Assembly: GCA_963969495.1 (NCBI GenBank)
Contig: OZ018330.1
Coordinates: forward strand, 46,118,394-46,182,393
DNA from: Ceratothoa steindachneri
Taxonomy: Eukaryota > Arthropoda > Malacostraca > Isopoda > Cymothoidae
Direction: 5' to 3'
DNA: 64,000 bases
The translations under genes were made by a program, and so were the position numbers. The notes below the pieces were generated by a model. That model saw only the letters and a list, made by a program, of their open reading frames with translations, was not told where the DNA came from and did not search any database. Below are positions 13,195-22,989 of the stretch, one piece after another. Position 1 is the stretch's first letter. Each line of letters starts with the position of its first letter.

Positions 13195-13633
13195 CTGGCC
13201 TAGATCTATAGAGACGTTTTTTTATACTTAAGAACTTCTTAGTCTCACCCATGCGAATTGTGAGGCTTCCTATAAAAACAATTTGAACTCAAATTTTAGC
13301 TCAATTCAATGAGTTTTAGTAGTGGCACAAAGCTTACAAATTTTGACATTTTACAGTTTTTCCACGCCCTCCATTAGGTAGCTGTAATAGGTACGTTTTT
13401 TTAATGTTATATCCCCAGGAAGCCTATTTCACAGTATTTTACAATGAATTCAGCTTGTTTTGTTAATTGCTTATGCATTTCTTCAATGCATATTTTGTTG
13501 TTTTGGGGAAACCTGTAGGAGGTACTGAAGCTGATTTTCATTTTGTTAAGATGATTATTCTAGCTCTCAATCAAGGCTACAGGTCTCTCTTTATTGTCAT
13601 TAATGACATTCATAGTATGAGTTTATTGTTTTA

Positions 13634-16515
13634 CTATTTGATAGTCATTTCTTTCTTGCATTCTGAAAGGTCTACTTCAAAAAAAGAGGAATTGAACGAC
13701 AACTTTGTGAAGAAAAGTCGACTTGATTCAGTCACGAAGTCGGCAAGAGTTTTGTCTGAGATACTCTCTTTTTCTCCCAGTGTATATCGTTTCTCTGGAT
13801 GCTGTGAGCCAGGCTTCTGCAATGCTTTAGCCATCTTTCTCCTTCAAATCTAGAGTGGCACCTTCATCCATAAAGGAAAGGGACACAATTTCTTCGCTTA
13901 GATACCAAAGGTGACGACCAAGTGCTTTGCTGGCTACAGAAGCAAGTTCCTTATCTTAAGATACGAGGGTCAGTCGATAAGTTTTGCAATTTGGATATAA
14001 GAAAACGAGATATGAGGAAAAGTGTTTTACTATTTTTCAATATAACTACCCTCGACTTCAATGCACTTGCGCCATTTGTCCCTGAGGCTTGGAATTCCCG
14101 ACAACTAGAAATCTCCCGACTGCTGTTCAATCCACGCCTGGACGGCGAGCTGGACATCTTTATAGTCTCCAAACCAGGGTCCACGGAGTGCAGCCTTAAG
14201 CTGGCGCAATAAAAGTAGTTGCTAGGGGCCAGACATGGACTGTAGGGGGGATGGTTGAGCTCCTCGGATCCACACTCGCGCAGGGCAGCTTGTGCAACTC
14301 TGTTCCTGTGGACTTTGACGACGTTGAATTCGATCATAGGGCGTGAGGTTTCTAGGGACCCAACAGGCAGAGACCTTGGTCATGGCCAAATTGTGGTGGA
14401 TGATGTTGATAACACTTCCATGTGATATTCCAAGTTCTAGCTCGATTTCTTTGACCTTCGCCCGTCGATTTTGGAGGATCCTCCTCTCCACACGGGCCAC
14501 ATTGTCCTCGTTGGTCATGTCTGAAGGGCGTCCTGGACGAGGGTCATCTTCAAGGGACTCACGACCATGGCGGAACTCCCTATTCCAACGAGCAATGGTT
14601 GCATAGGAAGGGGTGGTGTCGGTGTACACTGCAACCATGCGTTCATGGATCTCTTTTGCATTATTGCCTTCCTTGGTCAAAAATTTGATCACTGCGCGGT
14701 GCTCAACCTTCTCCATTGTTGAAAGTTTTAACTGACAATCTGCGATCAGCTACTGCTTCTTAAATAGACTAGGCAGGAGCGCGCGGCTACAAGTCCTGAC
14801 TTGTCATAACTTGTCCTAACACTCTCACAAACAGCCATCCCCTGTCCTCTGCTTTGCCCTACCGATTTGCAAAACTTATTGACCGCCCCTCGTACTTGGA
14901 AACTTTGCAGTGGCTACAATTGAAGATGTAAATAAGTTTGGAACGTATTACTGTACAACAAACTGTGCCATCGTTCGACTAGTGTCTGCTCTTTCTTGGT
15001 GATTTTAAATTCTGACTTGAAGAGTACAATTTTAATCGGAGAAATAACCCTTGCCATCCATCGTAATCGATGCACTGCTCCAGGTTGTTTGAAGGAAAAG
15101 CTTTCTCCATCACCCCCTAAATATGCAGCTGATAGTTGCAAAATTTCTTTGTAATCTGCTCGAGGCTAGTGACATTTCAACTGTTCTTGAAAAAAACTAA
15201 ACACAGCTTCTTTCTAAGAAACACATGTATTGTGTGCTGCATACGATGAAGTATTGATTGTCTTCCAGGAATCACGAGAACGCTTGAATAATTGAATTTC
15301 TGTTTCGGACGAAGCATCAAAACATTTTTTAAATACGTCAGATACAATTATTTCATGAACATGATGCCTGCAAGGAAAAGCAAGAAGATCTCTATTTAGT
15401 TTTATTCCAACAGCCACACATGCACCTTTCTTAGGACCAGTGTTACTAGCAATGGTGTCAAAACACATTGCTTTAACACTGTCCTCGATATTCCAATTTT
15501 AAAGACATTCAACAACTGCTTTTGTTGTTTCAGCACCTGTACCTGACGTTAGTTTAGGTATTCTCAAAAGCCTAGAGTTACCACCACCACACAATAACAC
15601 AGGCAGTCTATCTACATTTTAAGTGTCAATCAAATAAGGCATTAATTTGCCATCCCAATGGACTGTAAGAGGGGCATCTGTAGTGAATGTTTGCTTCAAA
15701 CTATCTGCTATTTCTTTAAACAGTTCTTTTTTTCCTTTGCCGTGTACTTATGGTTATATCATCAATATCTCTTTAAAGGGCTAATGCTGTTGCTGAGTTC
15801 ACCATCATCGCATGACGATAACTTCTTTTTGTTCTGTCTAATGTAGCCAATAACTCAGGTAAAATAATTTTCTCGCCTTCAAATATTCTCTTAATAAGAG
15901 GATTAGATGGACCGGGCTCTGCTGCATCCTTGCTGTTATTTTCGCTGCTTGAGCTACTTGTTAGCTGAACGACTAACAAATTTACTTTTCAACTCAATTC
16001 GCGTTCAATTCGCTGCAATTCTTCTTCACTTCTTTTGCGTTTTTCTCTTCATTCTTCACTTTTCTTGTCAGCACTACCTATATAGCCTTGTCTACCTCTC
16101 TCTCTGGGTATGTAGAAATGAAAGATTTTCTTTATTGGTTTATCATTTCTCGTGCGTTAGCATGAACTATATCGAAAAAATGATTTAAAGATTCTTGTAA
16201 TGAAGTTTCCTTTGATATTTAAGTTTGATCTCGCCTTGATTTTGCTTTTTGGATGGTTCTGAACTGCTCATATTTCCTTTGAATCTTTGTAAACACATGC
16301 TGTTTGTCTCTAGTTGGTATTTTTTCTTTGTCCCATATTTCATATATTTCTGAATATACAATATTACAAGAATCTTTTACATTCTTTTTGCATTGCGTTA
16401 AGGAGAAAAGCCGTCTTAATATATTAACATTTGATGGAAGTTTTGTGGTTTGAATTGCACCAATTGTTTCTCCAATAAGCCATACTTCTGGTTTACTTCT
16501 TGTTTTAATTGAACT
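13634..16515 (-). pseudogene. Transposase-like protein with DTxASNTG and CRHH motifs, interrupted by mariner
   Basis: The minus strand reads from about 16515. An N-terminal segment (KPEVWLIGETIGAIQTTKLP...LRRLF) is followed by a charged linker (15980-16120) and IRxxxTxxKKRTV. Then come LTVHWDGKLMPYLIDT and VDRLPVLLCGGG, CFDTIASNTGPKKGACV (about 15440), LAFPCRHHVHEIIVSDVF (about 15370), the QPGAVHRLRWMARVI segment (about 15060), and, after the mariner insertion, RHLWYLSEEIVSLSF and TLADFVTESSRLFF (13720-13900). I recognise this core from many predicted invertebrate proteins linked to repeats but know no established name. The Asp in HWDGK, the Asp in CFDT and the CRHH box look like RNase-H-fold transposase landmarks (inference). 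Several stops and frameshifts make it inactive. Confidence 0.75.
13964..14892 (-). mobile_element. Internally deleted mariner element, copy 1
   Basis: The 929-bp element begins with CGAGGGTCAGTCGATAAG and ends with the inverted CTTATTGACCGCCCCTCG, flanked by TA on both sides (13962-13963 and 14893-14894), the mariner hallmark. On the minus strand the transposase N-terminus is well preserved from Met at 14716. It shows the first helix-turn-helix, WNREFRHGRESLEDDPRPGRPS (linker and AT-hook-like GRPS), and the second helix-turn-helix to VPRNLTPYD. It then jumps directly to VAQAALRECG and YSPCLAPSNYF. The middle, with the first two catalytic Asp residues, is gone, and the third Asp is Cys. The protein cannot be catalytic. 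It interrupts the 3.8-kb TIR element and is therefore younger than it. Confidence 0.93.
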
Positions 16516-17007
16516 TACATGTTAATTATATTACAAAAAGACTTTGTTAAACACATATAGAAAATGAAAAAATGCTCACTCTTCACTGGTTCACACAACA
16601 CTGAGTAGGGCATTGGTAATTGACAACTGGTAAAGGATGTGCAGTTGAGACAATGAAACGCGACACCAGAACGCCTACAAGACCTCACGTTTGACTTATT
16701 TGTTCTTTGTACCTACCTTATAACACATAGGTTATAGCATTATAATGAAACTTAGAATGCAATTAATATAGCTGTTAACATAATACAACTATATTTAGGT
16801 AATAGTTACTCTGAAAAAGACAAAAATTCAATAATATTTAACTATTTTTCAAATTTTGCACATATTATTAATATATGTGAAACTAACATTAGTTGTGGCA
16901 CTACTAAATATTATTATATTTTGCTGCAAATTTGCAGAGCGCATCTTTTCATCAAGCCTCACTATATCCAAGGGTGCGACTAAGGATTTTTTTTTATTTT
17001 GGGCCAG

Positions 17008-17011
<4 letters not shown>

Positions 17012-17066
<55 letters not shown>
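17012..17066. repeat. (TA)n tract between two DNA transposons
   Basis: A pure TA run joins the right end of the 3.8-kb TIR element to the left end of Tc1 element 2. Confidence 0.9.
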
Positions 17067-17069
<3 letters not shown>

Positions 17070-18558
17070 CCTTGGCCAAAAGTATTAGGCCACCATAGTG
17101 TTTCTGGGTTCTGCTATCTCAATGTTAATGAAACACGTGTACATGGTGGTTTATGGTATATTACACAATATACATTAGTTTAATATCTGGTTGACCCTCC
17201 TTTAGCTTTAACTACCGCTTTTATACTGTACTGTACTTATGTAACCAATTTTGTGTAAAACCAACGTCCACAATTAACTCATTTTCCCTTTATTATTCTA
17301 GTGTTATATGCTAAAATACGTTGTAGATACAATTAATAAACAGTAAAATGCCTAAAACAAGGAAGTTGAGTGAGTGTGAGCGATGTCAAATCGTAGCTCA
17401 TCATAAAGATGGAATGTCTCAAAGGCAAATTGCTCAGAAGATGAAATGTGAAGACAATACAAAGAAATGTAGAAAAAAAGGTTACAACGCCTCGTAATGA
17501 TAGCTCCATCTCTGTCAGTCGCTCAGAAGGAGGAGAAGAACATCTTCAGAGCCCTGTGCGGACTTCAACGAGGAAGGTACATCACAAATATCAACCAGAA
17601 CGGTTAGAAGAAGGCTTGTAGAGTACAGTCTGAAAGGCTGTAAAGCCAGGAAGAAGCCTTGGATTTCTGGAGCGAATATGAATAAACGTCTTCAGTGGGC
17701 CGAAAACCACTCAAATTGGACCAGTGAGCAATGGTCAAAAAGCATCTGGTCTGATGAAAGTAACTATGAGGTAAGATAGTACAAGTATTCAATCAACATA
17801 TAAACTCAAAATATTTGGGTTTTTTTTGCCCCAAATATATAAGAAATATCCAACATAAGGATAATAATCGTTCATGTTTTTTATTAAGGTTTTCGGCACA
17901 TCTGGTGCAACTTTCGTTCTTCGTAGAGTTGGGGGGGGAAGTATTTTAGGCTGAATGTCTGGTACCAACCGTAAAACATGGGTGTGGTTCTCTTATGTTG
18001 TGGGCCTGCATGTCTGCTACAGGACTCAGAGAAATGTTTTTATGTCAGGGAAGGATGAATTGAGCTACCTATGTTTCCAAGTTATCGGATGTTTAAGAGC
18101 CATCAATTGCTAAATTACATCCAGGAGTGTAGAAAAACAGTGTTATCTTTCAACAGGATAACGCTCCATGTCATGCAGCTAAGAATACTAGTCAATGGTT
18201 TGAGACACAGGGTATCGTTCCCATGGACTACCCAGCTCACAGCCCCGATCTAAATCCGATCGAACACCTATGGGGAACTCTTGGTAAAGCAACCAAGAAC
18301 ACAACAATTAAAAATAGAGAGCATTTTTACCAAAAACTTAGAGAAGAATGGAGTAAAATTGCATCTAGCACCTGCAAAAACTAGTTGATTTAATGCCTAA
18401 CCATTTAAAAGCGGTAATTAGAGCTAAAGGAGGGTCATCAAATATTAAAACTAATGTATATTGTGAAATATACCGTAAACCACCATGTCCACGAGTTTCA
18501 TTAACATTGAGATAACAGAAACCAGAAACACTAGGGTGGCCAAATACTTTTGGCCAAG

Positions 18559-18562
<4 letters not shown>
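17067..18562 (+). mobile_element. Tc1-like element 2 with long TIRs and intron-containing transposase
   Basis: The element begins CAGCCTTGGCCAAAAGTATT and ends with the inverted AATACTTTTGGCCAAGGC, inside a (TA)n tract on both sides. The inverted similarity runs about 175 bp and reaches into the transposase C-terminus. Coding starts at 17348 (MPKTRKLSECERCQIVAHH, helix-turn-helix). It continues, with frameshifts, through RRRLVEYSLKGCKARKKPW, WSKSIWSDESNYE (first catalytic Asp intact), an intron (17771-17888), VFGTSGATFVLRRVGG, a FQQDN-type box near 18150 (NRITLHVMQL in one frame, QDNAPCHAAKNT in another) and HSPDLNPIEHLWGTLG with Glu intact. All three catalytic residues can be found, but the frame is broken at several places. 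Confidence 0.92.
17771..17888 (+). other. Phase-0 intron in Tc1 element 2
   Basis: Coding ends at GAG (Glu of SDESNYE, 17770). GTAAGATAGT is a strong donor and TTTTTTATTAAG the acceptor, ending at 17888. Coding resumes with VFGTSG in phase 0. The length is 118 bp. The position is the same codon as the intron in Tc1 element 1. Confidence 0.8.

Positions 18563-18628
<66 letters not shown>
18563..18628. repeat. (TA)n tract right of Tc1 element 2
   Basis: This is the other half of the TA microsatellite into which the Tc1 element appears to have inserted. Its far side meets a Penelope-type terminal sequence. Confidence 0.9.
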
Positions 18629-18633
<5 letters not shown>

Positions 18634-19270
18634 AAAAACGCGAAGAAAGCAATAATATGAAAATTAACCACAGGAAAATGAAAAGATGAATCCAAGTACT
18701 TTCGAACTATATTTGAAAGTTAATTTTCAAGGAATAGCATGAAAATGGAGAAGACAACCTTATAGAGGGTACAAAGATACGAAGGGAACGCCCATCACAT
18801 AGTACAAACCAATGGAAAAACACAAAAACTAGCCAGAAAAATGCCAATAAAAAGAACAATAGGCAACTAATAACAGGCATATGCATCCCTAAAACGATAT
18901 ACACACAACAACGCCGTGTATATGAATGGAAATGGTGGGGGAAAAAACAAAAAACATTTCAAAGGATTATCATTAGAACGAAAACATTTAGGGCTAAGAG
19001 TTAATCCACGATCATAGCAGAGACACGTGGTGGGGGAGGCAATGCAAATGATATTACACTAATAAAGAGTGAAAACAGGCTGCATTATGAAGTTATTTCA
19101 TTTAGTACGAGTTTTTTTTAAAAACAGGGTCGTGTTTAAATAAGCCAAGGGAAATATTTATATTAGGTAATATGCCAATTAATGAACACTCGACAATATT
19201 TTTTTTTGTGAAATCAGCGGAATGATAAAGGAATTTTGCAGAGTTCAAGTCAATGAAGTGGTTATTTTCG
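18629..19270 (-). repeat. Probable Penelope-like terminal sequence
   Basis: The segment 18680-18710 contains CCAAGTACTTTCGAAC preceded by a CAGGAAAATGAAAAG block. The same pair is seen at 42322-42360 beside another (TA)n tract. The AGTACTTTCG core also occurs at the 3' end of the Penelope-like element near 38866. I read it as the terminal part of a Penelope-like copy on the minus strand. The remaining bases to 19270 are AT-rich and unassigned. Confidence 0.5.
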
Positions 19271-19271
19271 A

Positions 19272-19340
<69 letters not shown>
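19271..19340. repeat. (TA)n tract at a LINE truncation point
   Basis: A long TA run is followed immediately by LINE reverse transcriptase sequence, so the retrotransposon is 5'-truncated at the tract. Confidence 0.85.
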
Positions 19341-19344
<4 letters not shown>

Positions 19345-20800
19345 CTACAGACATATTGCTCTATTATGGTACCTAGGCAAGATACTAGAACATATGATCA
19401 ATACCCTGTCCGGAATTTTCTGGAGAAAAAGGACTAGGTCTTTGCCTGCCAATTTAGCTTCAGGAGTGGCCGGTCCATACTCAAGTGGTTGTGGCCATCC
19501 TTCATGACATTATACAGAAAGCGCACCAAGAGCACTAGGCACGACGGAAAACATTCCCCATCAGTAAGGACGTAGAGAAGACCTTCGACGAGGTGAGTCC
19601 CGACGGACTCTGTTGGAAACTAGCTAACAACATGGAGTTCCCTCTCTGCACCAGAATGCTTCTCTCTCACTATATTTCAGACCAGAGATGCCACATAAAA
19701 TTTAACAAAACAACACCACGCCCATTTACACCAAGCGCATGCGTACCTCAGGGTAGCGTACTGGGACCTACACTCTATACAATGTCAACAGACCTAAGTC
19801 GCGTGCTCTCAATTATTTTGACTTATGAACTTATGACCATATGACCTTACAACCTTCAAAACTTTCCATAATTCTCGGACTACCGTTAGGAAGACCTTGA
19901 CAATTATATCACTCGAAAGAGAATGCAGAATGTAAAACAACATAAAGGGTTTCGAATTTCGTTAGAATCGTCGAATAGTTACGATGTTTTTGCCCCCAAA
20001 ACTCATTGAAAAGTAAAATGTTTACCATCCGAATGTACGACCTACGGACCGACATAGTAATTTATAGAGTAGCGTGTACGCGACAAATAATGTACACAAA
20101 CGACACCGCAGGCTCAAAGGAAAACTGATGACACATATACACAGTCCTATGCGGACGACGAGACCATTCTCGTCTGCGGCCAGTGACCAACTAGAATCGC
20201 ACCCCAGGTACAGATAATCATGCACGAGAAGACAGAGTATCAGGACATGTGGCTCATAGCTAGGAATCCTCAGAACACACAGGTGGCACTCTACGCCACA
20301 AGCGATCACTTCATGCACAACAAAAAAATATACACACACACTAGACCCCAACCATTCGGACCTAATAAGACTCACTTACACACCTCACACCAAACTTTAG
20401 GGGCAATATTCGACAAGCTCTTAAGATTCCACATACAGCAAAACATACAGGTAATGGTTAAAAACAACAACAGGAAGCTCTTGCAGGATCTTTCTTACCA
20501 GCCCAAAACTACAACTACAGTCCTACAAGGCAGAGAGAAGTGCAGTGCATTCAGAACTCTTCTCTGAAACGTCAATATCACTCTCCCATATACATACGGA
20601 TGACCACACTTCATGATAACAACAAACGAAAACCACTCAACACATACACCCACACGCCCACACGCGCTTTGCACTACAGCTGGGAAAACTCGCAAGACAC
20701 CCAATATACATACGTATGCACCAATACGATGCGATGACATTAAGATACCCCTCAGCCCTCGATCACCCGCAGCCAATAACTATTCACACATAACATAACA
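19341..20800 (+). pseudogene. Jockey-like LINE reverse transcriptase fragment, split by a MITE
   Basis: Plus-strand frames give NYRHIALLWYLGKILEHMI (normally NYRPI.LL..LGKI.E), then CWKLANNMEFPLCTRMLLSHYI and VPQGSVLGPTLYTMSTDLS (motif B, 19745-19795). After an insertion of about 290 bp comes SYADDETILVCGQ (catalytic YADD, about 20133-20170) and LGAIFDKLLRFHIQQNI (normally YLGV.LD..LTF..HI, 20398-20450). This is the palm and thumb of a jockey/I-type ORF2 protein, which copies element RNA at nicked chromosomal DNA. Frameshifts are frequent. The endonuclease domain is absent because of 5' truncation. Confidence 0.85.
19798..20084 (+). mobile_element. MITE with GTCGCGTG termini inside the LINE
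   Basis: The 287-bp insertion begins GTCGCGTGCTCTCA and ends GTGTACGCGAC, short imperfect inverted repeats. It separates two adjacent reverse transcriptase motifs. The same sequence occurs at 48113-48345 (minus) and 50384-50545 (plus, truncated). Shared internal landmarks are TATATCA.TCGAAAGAGAATG and AAATTTCGTTAGA. A target duplication of 2-3 A/T bases is possible but not clear. Confidence 0.6.
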
Positions 20801-21080
20801 TTAGCATGGACAGCGCTTTTTCAGGAACACACTCCTCTCCTTCCGCTCAAATCCTCACGCCACTCTAGTCGTACCCAATACCTCTACCTACACGTACAAA
20901 AACACCACGTATCAGTGTATAGCCACCGACCTTTCGACTCATCCTATCCCCTGAATATTTTTTTCCTCGAACCATTTCCTCTACTCCTACATGATCTCCT
21001 CCGGTCCTCCACAGTGGTCCCTCTTCTGTTCTTTTTATTTATTTTGAATTGATTCGATATACACACACAGACACACACAT

Positions 21081-21125
<45 letters not shown>

Positions 21126-21259
21126 TATATTTACTCCAATACTTTGCAGGCTTTAATCACCAAATAAATTGTTATAGTATTTGTCAGTTTAAATTAAATT
21201 CGTAATTTAAGCAATTAAAATGTTTTAGGTAATTGTTTGCATAGGAAATTCATTTAACT
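20801..21259. other. LINE flank and (CA)n(TA)n microsatellite
   Basis: (CA)n-rich and (TA)n sequence lies at 21060-21122. The remainder is probably decayed LINE 3' sequence, and no motif is visible. Confidence 0.5.
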
Positions 21260-21990
21260 CCGCTAATTGCTCACAAAAATGATTTCTGGCGTCAGCCCGA
21301 GTGTGTAAATAAAAATATGTGGCCTGATGAAGTTACCTTCATGCATTGCACACCCAATCGATACAATGGTAGGTACTGATCATCTCATAGCTCCCACATT
21401 TACGTTGATAAGTTAATTGAGCAGGATTAACAGTTTGGTGTGGGTTATCAGCAAGCGATTTGGTAGAACCATTCTTCTTTACTAAGCCAGTTATGGTTAC
21501 TCCAACATCCTGCGGACAGAACTCATACCCTCACTTCAGGAGGCCTTTGGAAACGAAGATTTCAACTTTAATAGGACGGAACTCCTCTTCACCATTGTGA
21601 TGTCACTACGGAATTCGATGAAAGGTTACCCGATGGTCGACTCAACTTGATTTTTCCTTGTGACTACCTAAAGTATGTAGTATATTGGACAAGACCCGCA
21701 CTACGCGAATAATTTAAGGATATTTTTAGAGATAATGCGTGACTGTCACTGCCTCAACATTAGTTGAAGTATACCTGTGAATCAGTTAGTAGACGAATTT
21801 AGAAGCGCATTTCTGCTGCCGGAGAACATTTTAAAGACGATGTAGTTAATTCAATTTTATAGGAATAACCTCTACAATATTTTTGGTTATAACAACATAT
21901 TTTGTTTGTGTTTTCTTTTGAATTATAAAATTCAAGATGGTTAAGTGCATATATAGTCTTTTTGGGGACGCTGTATATATTAGATCATCC
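21260..21990 (+). pseudogene. Mariner-superfamily (IS630-like) transposase remnant
   Basis: Plus-strand frames read NMWPDEVTFMHCTPNRYNGRY (normally FSDES.F.L.G..NRHN.RYW, with the first catalytic Asp retained) at about 21318-21380. QEAFGNEDFNFNRTELLFTIV (normally QDGAPPH region, degraded) follows, then RLPDGRLNLIFPCDYLKYVVYWTRP (normally W.ARSPDLTPLDYFLWGYLK..VY..RP) at about 21635-21705, and AAGEHFKDDVV near 21820, where related proteins have GGHFEHLL. The third acidic position still lies in a DYLK context. Stops and frameshifts throughout show it is dead. Confidence 0.75.
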
Positions 21991-22989
21991 AGAAAGCTAC
22001 TGTGGGTTTGAAAAAAGAACACAATTCAATCAATTATATGATAGCATTTTGTTTACTGGTATAACCCCCCCCTCCCGAAACCAAAGTCTTTAAAAAAATT
22101 ACTATACAAGAAATTTAGAGTTAGCAACACAACTATCTTTTGTTAGTGACTAATGAGGACTAGACTAGCATGTTTAGCTATTAACTACGACTAAGCTACT
22201 CTATTATCGGCAATAAATATGGAGATGTCGACAACAACCGAACAGGCTGATCAGATTTCATTGAATAAACAACGTTAACTCTGAAGAAGGCTGATACCCG
22301 ATAAAGGAGGTAGAGGAAAGGGATAGCGAATTCACAAACGTGGAATTTATTTTCACGTTCCCTACGGGGAATTTAAAGAAAGAAAAATACATTTGGAACT
22401 GTCTGCCTAAACTCCCCTCTGAGGGGCAGCCAAGCCGGCGTGAACTGGATTGCAATTCATTTAGACTCTTCTCAATTGTGTCGTTCTCTGTGATAGACAT
22501 GATTGGGGGCGCCGATGAAAAGCAGGTTTGAGGAGTAGCCCACTGTGGGACTCGGCGTATAAGGCACTCAGACAAGCGGCAGGATTTCACCTTCTGCGGA
22601 ATGAGAAGTGGGGGCCCGCCCCCTCTTTTCCACCCTGGGATCTCAGCCAGGACCATAGAGGGAAGCAACACCCGTCTCTATGTATGCTGGCTGCAGCACT
22701 AATACCCAAACCCTCTAGGGGCGCCACCCCCGGCTAGCGATGGTTTATTCCGCGCTAACCAACAAAAAGTCCTCTATAAAATCACACCTCGTGAGCCCCC
22801 CCTTCCCCCCAGGGTTCACTTATCACCATCATCTCTTCATCCGGCAATATATGTTCACTAACGTTGCACTGCTAAGAGAAGGGGCTAGTCACTGACTCAA
22901 CCCATTTAACGAGAAATCACAGGCTAAAAGAAGAAGACTCAAGATATTCAACCATCGTCTAACCACCAGCAGAAAAAGAGAAGAGTAAA
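21991..22989 (+). other. Probable LINE 5' UTR and unassigned flank
   Basis: From about 22260 the base composition becomes much richer in G and C, as in the LINE that follows. I take 22260-22989 as its likely 5' untranslated region. The ORFs here carry no motif. 21991-22259 is unassigned. Confidence 0.45.

Larger units (their letters stand above)
13191..17011 (-). mobile_element. DNA-transposon-like element with long TIRs and unclassified transposase-like protein
   Basis: The element is bounded by TAGACTGGCC (13191) and GGCCAGTCTA (ending 17011). The inverted similarity continues inward about 150 bp (13191-13345 against 16868-17011), sharing the TTAGTCkCACCC, GTGAGGCTT and TTTAGTAGTG blocks. 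Both ends abut (TA)n tracts, so the target duplication cannot be read. Total length is 3.8 kb, or about 2.9 kb without the nested mariner copy at 13964-14892. It encodes one minus-strand protein, described separately. Superfamily is not assigned. The combination of long TIRs and an RNase-H-like core argues for a cut-and-paste DNA transposon. Confidence 0.8.

Noticed and set aside
13467..13853. 128-codon plus-strand ORF
   Set aside because: It lies antisense to the transposase-like protein of the 3.8-kb element and has no motif of its own.
14222..14716. Host SETMAR-type fusion gene
   Set aside because: The mariner copies have TIRs and TA duplications directly at their ends and no SET domain next to them, so they are transposons.
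16849..17098. ORFs with long IYIYIY runs (also at 12823, 18365, 19222, 20944, 38585, 42156, 45414)
   Set aside because: They are translations of (TA)n microsatellites and are open in any frame because of composition.
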